Source: a virus. From it: DNA of 25,988 bases. The position numbers and the translations under genes are program-made. Location of the stretch: positions 1 to 25,988 of IMG/VR virus record IMGVR_UViG_3300030104_000569, one strand, 5' to 3'. The notes beneath the pieces were generated by a model that saw nothing but the letters and a program-made list of their open reading frames with translations, did no database searches and was not told the origin of the DNA. How positions within the stretch are numbered: position 1 is the stretch's first letter; the number at the start of each line of letters is the position of its first letter. Below, piece after piece: positions 13,920-22,725 of this stretch.

Positions 13920-16120
13920 TATGCCATTCCTCTTGATCTAAGTCTTATTGATTGTTCTTCAGGCGATAATAAAGCTTGCTCTGTTGGTGTTAAGCCAGTT
14001 GCATTGATACCTGTTGGGGCTTGACTCATAATACCAGTTGGAGCTTGATTAAATAAAGTAGGATTTATTGCTGGTGTTGCTGGAGCCGTTGCTCTTGTAG
14101 GTTGTGTTACTAATTGTTGTGGTTCTTCTGTAACTCCTACATCATCCATAGTAGGAAATTGTGAAGGATCTACTTTACCTTGTAAATCTTCCCTAATTGA
14201 TTCTTTTAATTCTTCTAAATAATCTTCACCCTCATCTCTATCAATTAATCCATTACTAATCATAGCACCAATTAATTGAGATGCATTAGTGTAAGCTTCT
14301 TTACTACCTGGATTTAAAGAAAAACCTTTTTTAATAAATTTAATAAATTTTGGATTTGTAAATAAACGACCTACTACACTTGGGCCAAAAACAATGGCCG
14401 CCGACGGCACTGTAAACATACCAGATAATAATCCCATTACAGCCCCTGCTTGTCCTAATTGAATAAATATAGCTCCTGGTATACCCTCACCAACTGCTTT
14501 CTTTTGAGCAACAGATAAAGCATCAAGTAAATTTTCAAATTGCCTAACTTCTCTAGCAGAAAATAATCCACTTTTTACTAAAACATCATCTCCAAATTTT
14601 TGAAATTCTTTTAATATATAATCAGCGTCTACTTTACCTTTTTTTAATCTAACAGATTCTCCAACGATATCGCCTATTACTGTGCCTTTTATTGTATTTA
14701 ATAATTCTTCTTTTTTCTTTACATCTTTAGTGCCTTTTATAGCGTTCATTAATGCATTTACTGTAGCAGGTCTTTTAGGTTTTATTAATGTTGTATAAAC
14801 TTCTTCAGGAGCTTTTTCAGCTAAATTTCTTAAAATTTTATTATTGTATTTGGTTACTCCTAATCTATAAAATCTTTGTGCACTATCATAGGCTGCTCTT
14901 AATCCTGGCGATGCAGTAGCATCAATCGCATCTACTGTCTCATCTATATTTTTAGATATGTCTTTTACTAATTTTGCCGCATATCTTTCAGACTGACCTT
15001 TTACTAAATCTTTATTAGATCTGGTAATTGCTAAAAATCTTGATCTTAAACCATTTGCAACATCAAAAGTAACGTTAGGGTCATTATCTAATCTAGCAAT
15101 AGTTCTTAAAACTTTTTGTGCATCAGGCTCTAGTTCTCTAAAAGCTTTTGTGTTTTCTATTAATTTTTTTGCCTCATCTATAGTGGATCTTAAACTAACT
15201 GCTATGGGTCTAGTAAGCGTTCCAGCAGTTCTCCCTAAAGCGTCTCTAACAGGTTCTCTAGCAAGTTGATCTACTTTAGCGTACTTATGTCTTGCAGTTG
15301 CTCTAAAGTAATCTAATGAATTTTGAACTGAATGTAATGCTAAATCTCCCGCATTAACTCTTGTTGCTTTATTAGAAAATTCATCAATAAAATCAATTAA
15401 TTCAGCTGTTAATAAACGTTCTGCTTTTTTTCTACTCGATATAATTCTACCACCTGCTACAAAAGATTTTTCTGTAATGTTTTCTAATATATCTATAAAT
15501 CTATTTTCACTACCTATTCCTGGTGTAATTAAACCCTCTATGTTGTCATCATCAATATCTTTGGTGGTAGTTCCTTTGTTTTGTTTATTTTTAATTTTTA
15601 TGTCTTGTAAAATTCTTTCTGCTTTTTCAGCTTCAGGTTCATATTTAATACCTTTAAAACCAATCTTCCCGATTAATTTAGGTATCGCTGCTCCAATACT
15701 TTCTGCACTTGCACCAGTTACAAATCCTCTAATTACTTCCTTTGATAAATCATCTCGTGGATCAAATATCTGTGCTGCACCTGCTGCAGCTCCTTCACCA
15801 ACACCCGCTCCTAATGATCTATATAACAACGCTAAAGCAGGACGTAATGCTGCTTGCGCTGCATAAAAAGTACCACCTGTATAAGCTCCTGCTATACCAC
15901 CTGCTACTTCTAAAAATAATCTTCTAAATTTAGGCGAAGCTAAATATTCTTCTATTGCCTCTGTTCTAGCGTTACCCTCTGGAACATCCATGTAATCTGT
16001 AATTTCAGTGTAAGGACTCTCACCTCTTTTTTTAATTTCTGCATCTACATCTTCTAAAGAAAATTTAGGTTGATTTTTTTCTAAACTTTTAATTTCTTCA
16101 ATAAGTTTTTGTCTATCCAT
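13919..16120 (-). CDS. Large internal virion / DNA-ejection-like protein
   Basis: Start taken at the ATG 16120 (733 aa), which is directly preceded by GGGTGAT and lies one base after the upstream stop. An in-frame ATG at 16135 is the alternative. An acidic/basic helical N-terminus leads into a Gly/Ala-rich hydrophobic region (about 70-130). A long Lys/Arg/Glu-rich helical middle follows (about 150-530). A second hydrophobic Gly/Ala block (about 545-585) precedes a Pro/Thr-rich tail. Size, helical content, hydrophobic Gly/Ala blocks and position in a virion block resemble podovirus core or ejection proteins (compare T7 gp15/gp16 or P22 gp16/gp20), but no transglycosylase motif is visible. The assignment is by analogy. 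Confidence 0.78.
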   Translation of the reverse strand: MDRQKLIEEIKSLEKNQPKFSLEDVDAEIKKRGESPYTEITDYMDVPEGNARTEAIEEYLASPKFRRLFLEVAGGIAGAYTGGTFYAAQAALRPALALLYRSLGAGVGEGAAAGAAQIFDPRDDLSKEVIRGFVTGASAESIGAAIPKLIGKIGFKGIKYEPEAEKAERILQDIKIKNKQNKGTTTKDIDDDNIEGLITPGIGSENRFIDILENITEKSFVAGGRIISSRKKAERLLTAELIDFIDEFSNKATRVNAGDLALHSVQNSLDYFRATARHKYAKVDQLAREPVRDALGRTAGTLTRPIAVSLRSTIDEAKKLIENTKAFRELEPDAQKVLRTIARLDNDPNVTFDVANGLRSRFLAITRSNKDLVKGQSERYAAKLVKDISKNIDETVDAIDATASPGLRAAYDSAQRFYRLGVTKYNNKILRNLAEKAPEEVYTTLIKPKRPATVNALMNAIKGTKDVKKKEELLNTIKGTVIGDIVGESVRLKKGKVDADYILKEFQKFGDDVLVKSGLFSAREVRQFENLLDALSVAQKKAVGEGIPGAIFIQLGQAGAVMGLLSGMFTVPSAAIVFGPSVVGRLFTNPKFIKFIKKGFSLNPGSKEAYTNASQLIGAMISNGLIDRDEGEDYLEELKESIREDLQGKVDPSQFPTMDDVGVTEEPQQLVTQPTRATAPATPAINPTLFNQAPTGIMSQAPTGINATGLTPTEQALLSPEEQSIRLRSRGMA

Positions 16121-16121
16121 A

Positions 16122-17105
16122 TCACCCACTTTCATTTAAAAGAGATTGACGATATGCTTCTAATTCGTCGTCAGACATATCTTCTAATTCTTTTTCTCTT
16201 GTTGGAAGAAAAGCAGAGGCAGACACTCCAGCTTTCATCAATGCTTCTACATCTCCTCCATAATTTTTAACTGCCTCCCCTAAATATGCTCTTAAACTTT
16301 TAAGTTTTGCTTCAAACTGAACTTCAGTATCATTTAACTGTGGTATTAATTTTCTAATTCTTTCGGCCTCTTGTTCAGATACCTGTGCACCAGATATAGC
16401 TTGTGTTAAAAATGTAGTTGTTTTATCTATATCAGATTTTAAAGTTGCATAACCTGTACCTTTTTTTGTTCCAAAAAATTGCCCTATTTGTCCAGACAGT
16501 CTATCTGGATCTACACTAAAAAAACCTGAAACAGGTTTGCCTAATTCAAGATACTTTTCTTCAACTCTATTTAATAAACCAATAGTGCTTTTTAAATCTG
16601 CTCTCTTTTTAATTGTTGAAGCGTCTGGTTTACTCACTACATTAATTGTTCCGTCGCCTTTTTCTTGAGCAACAGAGCCCTCTGGTAAACCTAATTTTTC
16701 AACTTCAGCTTCACTTAATGTTCTAGCTTTACCAGGTTGTTTTTTTAACTGCATTTGAAGTGCAGTAGATACAGCGCCTTGGCCTCTCTTAGCTAGTTGC
16801 GCTCTTCTTATATCATCTGCTTTGGTGAACTGTGCATACGGATCTCTTAACGCATCTGTTATATTCATACCCGATGCTATGTTTAAACCAAATGCACCAA
16901 TAGGTAATCTTGTTTTAGGCACAGGTGCAAACTCATTTAATATACTTTGAATAGTTGCAGCATCAGCTCCCAATTGTTCTCTATTAATTTTACCTGTTAC
17001 AAAAGGATCGTTAGCATGCTTAGTTCTATCAACGATACCAGACATGATACCTTCATTAGCTGGCCCACCTCTTCTAAACATAGGTCGTTTTAATATTCTA
17101 GACAT
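16122..17105 (-). CDS. Putative internal virion protein with GAQVS motif
   Basis: This is a 327-residue protein. It opens with a basic segment and an MFRRGGPANEGIMSGI motif (9-24), a type of Gly-Gly motif I recall in many marine phage proteins. Residues 165-190 and 220-280 are helical. Around 239-265 it carries a conserved-looking element SGAQVSEQEAERIRKLIP followed by a Leu/Lys coiled coil. Related wording occurs at the start of the preceding gene product. The C-terminus is acidic (EKELEDMSDDELEAYRQ). TAATG overlap joins it to the upstream gene. Position within a run of large helical proteins suggests a virion-internal, ejection or scaffold role. Confidence 0.75.
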   Translation of the reverse strand: MSRILKRPMFRRGGPANEGIMSGIVDRTKHANDPFVTGKINREQLGADAATIQSILNEFAPVPKTRLPIGAFGLNIASGMNITDALRDPYAQFTKADDIRRAQLAKRGQGAVSTALQMQLKKQPGKARTLSEAEVEKLGLPEGSVAQEKGDGTINVVSKPDASTIKKRADLKSTIGLLNRVEEKYLELGKPVSGFFSVDPDRLSGQIGQFFGTKKGTGYATLKSDIDKTTTFLTQAISGAQVSEQEAERIRKLIPQLNDTEVQFEAKLKSLRAYLGEAVKNYGGDVEALMKAGVSASAFLPTREKELEDMSDDELEAYRQSLLNESG

Positions 17106-18367
17106 TAGTTTTTAAATATCCTTCCATAGATATCAGCACCAGCTAAACCTAAACCTAAAGCTGTAGCTAATGGACTAGCTTGTTGCGCTGCTGGTGATTC
17201 GTCAATAGAAACTGTTCCAGCTCCCGGTGTTAACCCTGTAATACCTTGGCCAAACATAGTAAGTCTTCTTCTTGGATCATCGACTGCCATTTGCGCCGCT
17301 TGTCTTTCTGCATCAAGTATTGCTTGTTGTTGTGCTTGTTGACCTGCACCTAATGTACCAAGACCAGCTATTTGTGCTCTTGAGAAGTCTTGTGCAGCTC
17401 CGCCTAATCCTTGTTGTAAATTTGCTATACCCATTTGATTTGCAAGATCTCGTTGTCTTGCAGTTGATGCTTGTTGAAATCCTCTCTGTTGTAAGTCAGC
17501 TAATATTCTTGATCTATTTGCATCACTCGTTGTTTGATATTCAGCTCTTTGTACACCCTCTCTACCTCCACCAAATGCACCAGGTGTTCCTAATGCTTGT
17601 GCTGCTAATTGGTTTTGTCTTATCTGAGCCTGTTTATCAAACTCAGCAAGAGTTGTGTCAATAACCTGTTGTTGATAAGGTGACATATAAGCAGTTCTTT
17701 GTGCCGCTGTCATTGGCCCTGTAAGTCCTGTTGCTGCATCTGCAGCTGTTCCTGCTTTTGTTAAGAATGGTTGAAATGATCCAAGACCTGTTGTTGGATC
17801 AACTGCTTGAGTTAAAGCTGCAGTTTGTAATGCATCTTGCTGTGCAACTTTTGGCGCAAGTCCTGCCATACCTGCTTTTGTAATTTGAAACTGTTGCGCT
17901 TGTGCTTGTCTTTGTGCAAACTGTTGCGCTGTTTCACCAGGCTGTTGTGTTGTAGCCGTGGTAATACTTGGTATACCTGCTTGTCTTGAAAGATCAGTTA
18001 AATATGTTTTTTGTGCTGCTTCTATAAATTCTGGTGGTAATGTTCTTGATTCTGTTACACCACCTGTCTGATAACCTACTCTACCCCCTAATGCGAATGC
18101 ATCAACACCTAATTCATCTGCTAACATTTTTAATTTTCTTTTTTCTGAATCTGTTTGTGCTTCTTTAAATAATCTTGGAATTATAGTTTTATAATAAAAA
18201 TTTTTAGTTTCATCATCTACTTTACCCTCCATGTCATTCATTAACATGTTTAAAAAACTTTCATCTTTTGAAACATTTGGTACCGTACTTTTCATTTGCT
18301 CTGCCTCTCTGTCAGAAACCTGTGCGCCAGCTAAATTTTTTATAATGTCTAATATTCCTTCTGCCAT
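17105..18367 (-). CDS. Gln/Ala-rich putative internal virion protein
   Basis: This is a 420-residue protein. Residues 14-40 repeat the GAQVS motif of the next gene (GAQVSDREAEQMKSTVP). A LGGRVGYQTGGVTES Gly-Gly motif follows near 90-105. The rest, about 130-390, is unusually rich in Gln, Ala, Gly and Arg. It includes a TAYMSPYQQQVIDTTLAEF segment near 225-245 and an ALGTPGAFGGGREGVQRAEY segment near 255-275. I recall both from marine podovirus virion-associated proteins of unknown role. The C-terminus is hydrophobic (PLATALGLGLAGADIYGRIF). TAATG overlaps occur on both sides. It is probably a virion-internal or DNA-ejection protein. Confidence 0.77.
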   Translation of the reverse strand: MAEGILDIIKNLAGAQVSDREAEQMKSTVPNVSKDESFLNMLMNDMEGKVDDETKNFYYKTIIPRLFKEAQTDSEKRKLKMLADELGVDAFALGGRVGYQTGGVTESRTLPPEFIEAAQKTYLTDLSRQAGIPSITTATTQQPGETAQQFAQRQAQAQQFQITKAGMAGLAPKVAQQDALQTAALTQAVDPTTGLGSFQPFLTKAGTAADAATGLTGPMTAAQRTAYMSPYQQQVIDTTLAEFDKQAQIRQNQLAAQALGTPGAFGGGREGVQRAEYQTTSDANRSRILADLQQRGFQQASTARQRDLANQMGIANLQQGLGGAAQDFSRAQIAGLGTLGAGQQAQQQAILDAERQAAQMAVDDPRRRLTMFGQGITGLTPGAGTVSIDESPAAQQASPLATALGLGLAGADIYGRIFKN

Positions 18368-19401
18368 TATCTTACCCTTCCTTCTAATTTTTTCATTGTA
18401 TCATACATTCTTTGTGCTCCTTTTTCAATGCTCCCGCCGCCCGCTCCTCGAACCGCGTTAGCTGTCATTACAAATTCGTTCTTAGATAACATAGCTGGTA
18501 CATCATCTGCCTTTTCTTTTACACCTACTGGTACAAAACCACCTTTATCTCTATAATCTCTTTCCATAACTCCAGCTTGATTAGTTCTCATAATACCCAT
18601 TGGCATACCTCCACCTCTTAAATTATATCTTGCAACAAATGCATCTTTTTCTTCATCTGTCATTGCAGAATATTCTTTATCAAAAGCAAAATAATTGTCA
18701 AAATATGCTCTCATTTTATTACCAACATTTTCTTTTCTTCTAGCCATGTATTCTTCCATAGTTTCGCCTTCTTCTTGAGGCGGTTCTTCAGCTAAAAATG
18801 CATTATAAAGATATGTTCCTGCAGCAGTAGCACCACCAACAAGTATTTGTTGTTGTACCATGCTTGGTAATTCTCCTAATATTGGAACATCTTTAAATAA
18901 ACTTGTTGCGTCTCTTATTGATTTTAAGCCTTTTGCTGTTGTTGCAGGTGTTGGTTTAGTTCCAAGTAAATCACCTTTGTTAGCATCACCACCAGTAAAA
19001 TTTGGATCACCTTCTGTTAAAGGTTTTTTAAATAATCTACCAACAGGACCTTCTCTAAATCTGTCCATAGAAAATGTGCTAGGTCCACCACTAGCTCCTT
19101 CAGCGCCTGCTAAAAATCTTGCTCCTCTTCCAAGAGCATAAGTTCCTAATCCTTGTTTAAGTGCATCCCTGACGCTACCTCTTTGATCAAATCTACCTAT
19201 ACCTCTCATTGCTGCTGCAATACCTGGTTGAAAAGGTGCAACAAACGGTGCAGCCTTAACTGCAAAATCTGCTAATTCATTTGGTATAAGTTTTCTAATT
19301 CTTTTTTTAATACCACCTAATAAAAAACCTGTTCTAGGAACTGTGTTTGTTATCCCGCCTTGTGCACGTAATTGTCTTCTAATTTGAGCTCTTGTTATCA
19401 T
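18367..19401 (-). CDS. Putative internal virion protein with KADDVPAMLS motif
   Basis: The 344-residue protein has a very basic N-terminus (RAQIRRQLRAQ, then GGIKKRIRKL), a Gly/Ala-rich hydrophobic first third, a second hydrophobic region (about 165-200), an acidic helical stretch (about 205-245), and a Gly-rich end. The last 60 residues hold GGFVPVGVKEKADDVPAMLS followed by KNEFVMTANAVRGAG. I recall this block at the C-terminus of many marine phage proteins. It is first in the run of large virion-internal candidates, 85 nt after the previous gene, and may have its own promoter. There is no Shine-Dalgarno before the ATG. Confidence 0.76.
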   Translation of the reverse strand: MITRAQIRRQLRAQGGITNTVPRTGFLLGGIKKRIRKLIPNELADFAVKAAPFVAPFQPGIAAAMRGIGRFDQRGSVRDALKQGLGTYALGRGARFLAGAEGASGGPSTFSMDRFREGPVGRLFKKPLTEGDPNFTGGDANKGDLLGTKPTPATTAKGLKSIRDATSLFKDVPILGELPSMVQQQILVGGATAAGTYLYNAFLAEEPPQEEGETMEEYMARRKENVGNKMRAYFDNYFAFDKEYSAMTDEEKDAFVARYNLRGGGMPMGIMRTNQAGVMERDYRDKGGFVPVGVKEKADDVPAMLSKNEFVMTANAVRGAGGGSIEKGAQRMYDTMKKLEGRVR

Positions 19402-19417
19402 ATATGTGTTGTTATTT

Positions 19418-19428
19418 ATTATATTATA
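19418..19428 (-). promoter_or_regulatory. Candidate -10 region upstream of the internal-virion genes
   Basis: Reading the minus strand, two overlapping perfect TATAAT hexamers (19428-19423 and 19423-19418) lie about 20 nt before the ATG at 19401. This is one of the few gaps in the right-hand block. I could not find a convincing -35 at 16-18 bp. In an AT-rich genome TATAAT alone is weak evidence. Confidence 0.3.
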
Positions 19429-19459
19429 TAGGCAGGGATTTCACCTGAATTTATATTAC

Positions 19460-19478
19460 TACTCGTTTTTAACGAGTA
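19460..19478 (-). terminator. Small hairpin after the 113-residue gene (weak or partial terminator?)
   Basis: A perfect 8-bp stem (TACTCGTT / AACGAGTA) with a 3-nt loop lies 9 nt after the stop at 19487. No U-run follows in the direction of transcription, so termination would be inefficient at best. It may instead mark an mRNA processing or stability site. Confidence 0.35.
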
Positions 19479-19486
19479 AATCAAGC

Positions 19487-19828
19487 TTATGTTGTAACGG
19501 TTCTAGGCGTTACTTCCATAGCGGACAGGATCACATGGAGCCTGTTTGCATTGGCAGCTGTAACTTTTACTATCTCTCCAGTTTCAACTATCAATGGGTT
19601 TGTTATTATTTCAGTAGGTGTATTAGCTGATATAGTCTTTAAATATGCAACACTAAATACAGCCTCTAAAGGTGTAGTCACTGTTATTGTAATAGTGGAT
19701 CCGCTACCACTATCATCACTTACCAATATAGATTTTACAATAGCAGTCGTAGCATCTGGAACTGTATATAAAGTTGTAGCGTCGGTAGTAGTTAAATCTA
19801 CTTTTTTATTAACAAAATTATTAGCCAT
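19487..19828 (-). CDS. Small beta-rich putative virion protein
   Basis: The 113-residue protein is mostly beta-prone: Thr, Val, Ile and Ser alternate throughout, with no Cys, Trp or membrane segment. It resembles a small Ig-like or jelly-roll structural domain. The ATG overlaps the stop of the 55-residue gene (TAATG), and its Shine-Dalgarno AGGAGG is made by the last codons of that gene. It lies directly after the nozzle-like tail gene. A tail, head-completion or decoration role fits, but no family is recognised with certainty. Confidence 0.8.
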   Translation of the reverse strand: MANNFVNKKVDLTTTDATTLYTVPDATTAIVKSILVSDDSGSGSTITITVTTPLEAVFSVAYLKTISANTPTEIITNPLIVETGEIVKVTAANANRLHVILSAMEVTPRTVTT

Positions 19829-19995
19829 TATCCTCCTAAAAAGAAGACTATTGCATCGTTATCTTCTCCTTTTTCTTCTTGAAATGTTGTATTTAATTTT
19901 TCTATTAAACCGTTTAAATCTCTAACTAAAGATAAAAATGAAAGTTGATCGTATTCTTTTGGTGGTTGTGTTAATGATTGTACAATTTTTGCCAT
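19828..19995 (-). CDS. 55-residue small protein between tail genes
   Basis: An open frame of 55 codons exactly bridges the nozzle-like gene and the 113-residue gene, with TAATG overlaps at both ends. The sequence begins MAKIVQSLTQPPKEYD, continues with a helical LSFLSLVRDLNGLIEKLN segment (about 18-35), then a Glu/Asp-rich stretch, and ends FFLGG. The terminal GGA GGA codons double as the ribosome site of the next gene. It is too short for routine length cut-offs but explains the gap precisely. Function is unknown; a small virion or assembly protein is likely from context. Confidence 0.72.
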   Translation of the reverse strand: MAKIVQSLTQPPKEYDQLSFLSLVRDLNGLIEKLNTTFQEEKGEDNDAIVFFLGG

Positions 19996-22142
19996 TATCT
20001 TCTCCCGTCTGGTTGGTAATCAATTCTAAATGTACCTAGTTTCCAAAATTGACCTGTGCTTGTGTTATCTATTTTTAATGATATCGATCTAGCTCTTGCT
20101 CTTGTATCTATTTTTTGTGTGCCACTACTAATTGTAAATGGCCCTAACGTAGAACTAGCTGCAGTATCATTTGGAAAATCTCTTAAGTTTAATGTAACTC
20201 TTGCATCACCTGTTTGTGTTAAAAAATCTGGTATAACTCTTCTTATTTTCATCATGAATTCTCCATCACCACCTAATCCTTGTGCACCAATATCAAAATC
20301 TCCAGATTCAATTGATGCAGTAATTGCAGTTGTTGCACCTTCTTTAACTTGATTTAAACCTGTTTCATGTTCATAATAAGTTGACGTACCATCGCTATTA
20401 CCAAAAATATAATTTGTATCTGTTGTTGCAGTTGTACCTGATGAATCATAAGCTGTTGCATGAGGTTTACCGAACACAGCAGAATCTTGCCACGCGCTTC
20501 TTGCTAATGTGCCAACAGTCCATACAGGTCTATCTGGGGATGAATCTAAATAATTAAAAGTTACAACTCTATTAACTGTGCCTGATCCTGAGTTAGGGTA
20601 AAACCACATAACTTCACCAAACAAGTTATTTAGTCCTGCATTAATATGTTGTTTAGGAATTGTATTAATATCATCAAAGACATGATCTTCAACTAAACAT
20701 GGCAATGATTCTAATCTACCAGAGTATCTAAAGAAACCATTCTCTGACATCCAATAAGCTGTACCATCTACTTCGACAGCAGCATTCTGTCCTATTAATC
20801 CACAGTTGGTACCAACTTGTTGAAACGAGAATGTAAACGGTGGACCAACAAATCTCATAGTAAATAAAGCTGTGTCTGTCCAAACATATATTGCATCTCT
20901 ACCTCTAATTGCTCCCATAATTTTAGATCCATCTGCAAGTCTTTGTGTACCTGCAGTATTAGTTGCTGAAGGCGCGTACGTGTTAATATCTTCTTGTGAC
21001 GAGAATCTAACAAACATGGGATCTTGTGTAGATTTTGTTCCAATAGTTGTTTCTGTTCCAAAAAATATTAAGTGTCTATCTGGTGTAGATACTAAACTAA
21101 ATGCTGACGCAGTTGGTGCGTTGCTTACAATAGTTGCTCTTGTATCTGTCGCACCTGTTGGGTTTGAATTCCATTCAAATGTTTCTCCACTATTAATTGT
21201 TGCAATAAGTTTATTACCAAAATTATCTAGTGACCATAAACCTGGTGCTGTTATAATATCTCCTGATGCTGCAGAGTTCCATGCAAAAAAGTTTGATGCA
21301 TCAGTAACTGTTGCACCTGAACTATGACTAGCTGCAGTTGTACCATTAGCTCCTCTTGTTAAGCCTGATAACGTTCCACCACTATTTCCTGTGTAAGTAA
21401 TTAATTCTGTTCCTATAATAACTGTTCCGGAAGATGGAAAAGATGATGAACTTGCCATTGTTAAACTTGTAACTGATGTATTAATACTTGACGATAACGT
21501 TGAGGTAAACTGTCCTGCTTGTTGCCCGCCCCACGATCCAAGACCCCAACCAGTAGATGCAACCTCTACAGCTGGCCCAACAGGATAGTAGTGTTTAACT
21601 CTAATACCGCCTGATGTAGATGCGCCTGAACCAGATTCATTAGATCCAACATCAATAGTTAAAGTAGTATCTGTTGGAATGGTAGTTACCATAAATTTAT
21701 TGTCATTAAAATTACTTGCTGCAAAATTAGAGTTAGTTGCAGAACTAAAATTGTCTAATAATATAATGTCAAATTTGTTTATATTGTGCGCTGATGAAAA
21801 AGTTAAAGTTACAGTTGAAGATCCATTAGTTGTAGAAAAAGCACTTGTTAAAGTTGTTGTCGCTTTAATTGGATGTATGTCGTAAAAAATACCTCCAGAA
21901 TATACATATAAAATTCTATTAGTTCCTAGTGCAGCGTACTTAATACCTGATGTATTTATAAAATGATGAATAGCTGTGTTACGCCCTGTTATATCAACAG
22001 AACCTAATTGTGCCCAGCCGCCTATTTTTTCAGGTGAACCATATCTAAAACGAACATTGTCGCCATTAACCCATTGGCTTTCGCCACCCGTTGATGTGAC
22101 TTGTTTATTGAATCCTGGTTGAAATTTTACCTTCTGTAACAT
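19995..22142 (-). CDS. Tail nozzle-like / DNA-stabilisation-like protein (P22 gp10 or T7 gp12 analogue)
   Basis: This is a 715-residue virion protein. The N-terminus (QPGFNKQVTSTGGESQWVNGDNVRFRYGSPEKIGGW) and following AALGTNRILYVYSGG suit the start of a beta-propeller head-to-tail or nozzle protein. Two insertions seem to interrupt the propeller. Residues about 95-180 are a Thr/Ser beta domain (GSSTVTLTFSSAHNI...). Residues about 212-284 form a module (SINTSVTSLTMASSSSFP, GTELITYTG, LTRGANGTTAASHSSGATV) that I recall in many phage structural proteins. Blade-like strands resume to the end, with an RRVIPDFLTQTGDARVTLNLRDFP segment near 630-655. It has AAAGGG as Shine-Dalgarno. By analogy it would sit at the tail tip or connector and hold packaged DNA. 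Confidence 0.75.
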   Translation of the reverse strand: MLQKVKFQPGFNKQVTSTGGESQWVNGDNVRFRYGSPEKIGGWAQLGSVDITGRNTAIHHFINTSGIKYAALGTNRILYVYSGGIFYDIHPIKATTTLTSAFSTTNGSSTVTLTFSSAHNINKFDIILLDNFSSATNSNFAASNFNDNKFMVTTIPTDTTLTIDVGSNESGSGASTSGGIRVKHYYPVGPAVEVASTGWGLGSWGGQQAGQFTSTLSSSINTSVTSLTMASSSSFPSSGTVIIGTELITYTGNSGGTLSGLTRGANGTTAASHSSGATVTDASNFFAWNSAASGDIITAPGLWSLDNFGNKLIATINSGETFEWNSNPTGATDTRATIVSNAPTASAFSLVSTPDRHLIFFGTETTIGTKSTQDPMFVRFSSQEDINTYAPSATNTAGTQRLADGSKIMGAIRGRDAIYVWTDTALFTMRFVGPPFTFSFQQVGTNCGLIGQNAAVEVDGTAYWMSENGFFRYSGRLESLPCLVEDHVFDDINTIPKQHINAGLNNLFGEVMWFYPNSGSGTVNRVVTFNYLDSSPDRPVWTVGTLARSAWQDSAVFGKPHATAYDSSGTTATTDTNYIFGNSDGTSTYYEHETGLNQVKEGATTAITASIESGDFDIGAQGLGGDGEFMMKIRRVIPDFLTQTGDARVTLNLRDFPNDTAASSTLGPFTISSGTQKIDTRARARSISLKIDNTSTGQFWKLGTFRIDYQPDGRR

Positions 22143-22158
22143 ATAACCCTTTATATTA

Positions 22159-22725
22159 CTAAAAAGCCCAGCTTACAAATGAATATCTAGTGCCTTTAGT
22201 TGCTTCCTTAACTTCATGTGGGTACATAAAAGTTGATGGAAATAATAATATATCTCCTGTTTTTAAAGGAATTTTTTTGCCCCTGCAATAAAATTCTGCA
22301 CCCTCGTAGTTATCATTTAAATTTGCAACGATAGATACTATAGGAACTCCCTTCATTTTTCCATCAAAAATACTGTGTATATGGTCATAGTGTTCTCTCA
22401 TCATATTACCTATTTCATATTTATTAAATCTTATAGGTGAAAATTTGGTAAGCCATGGAGGACTAGTTTTTTCTCCTGGCCAACTATGTTTTTTTTGATA
22501 CTCTTCTAATGCTTTAACAAGATATGGTGTAATTTTATTTTGTTGTTCTTGTGTACAATTCATTACATCTAATTCTTTTTCTGACTCAGATTCAAATGTG
22601 CCTTCAGAATAGTTATTCCAAGTATGTTTTTTCCATTCTTTTTTGTTACATTCTTCTATCAATGATTTACACAGCTCTACTGGTATGTAATTTTCTACGT
22701 ATATATAATCTTCAATTGTGTTCAT
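22159..22725 (-). CDS. 2-oxoglutarate/Fe(II)-dependent oxygenase (prolyl-4-hydroxylase-like)
   Basis: This is a 188-residue protein with the double-stranded beta-helix oxygenase signature. H112-x-D114 (REHYDHIHS) and H170 (MYPHEV) would bind iron, and R180 (GTRYSFVSWAF) would bind 2-oxoglutarate. The segment PIVSIVANLNDNYEGAEFYCRGKKIPLKTGDILLF supplies the core strands, though longer here than a single motif. Family members hydroxylate proteins, nucleobases or small molecules; the substrate cannot be told. AGGAG lies 8 nt before the ATG, and the gene overlaps the end of the preceding oxygenase-like gene. Its place between fibre and nozzle genes hints at modification of virion or host surface components, but this is inference. 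Confidence 0.88.
   Translation of the reverse strand: MNTIEDYIYVENYIPVELCKSLIEECNKKEWKKHTWNNYSEGTFESESEKELDVMNCTQEQQNKITPYLVKALEEYQKKHSWPGEKTSPPWLTKFSPIRFNKYEIGNMMREHYDHIHSIFDGKMKGVPIVSIVANLNDNYEGAEFYCRGKKIPLKTGDILLFPSTFMYPHEVKEATKGTRYSFVSWAF

Noticed and set aside
20872-21327. Plus-strand 151-codon frame
   Set aside because: Antisense to the nozzle-like gene, which has clear protein features. Long antisense frames are common in this AT-rich, Ala/Thr/Ser-rich coding region.
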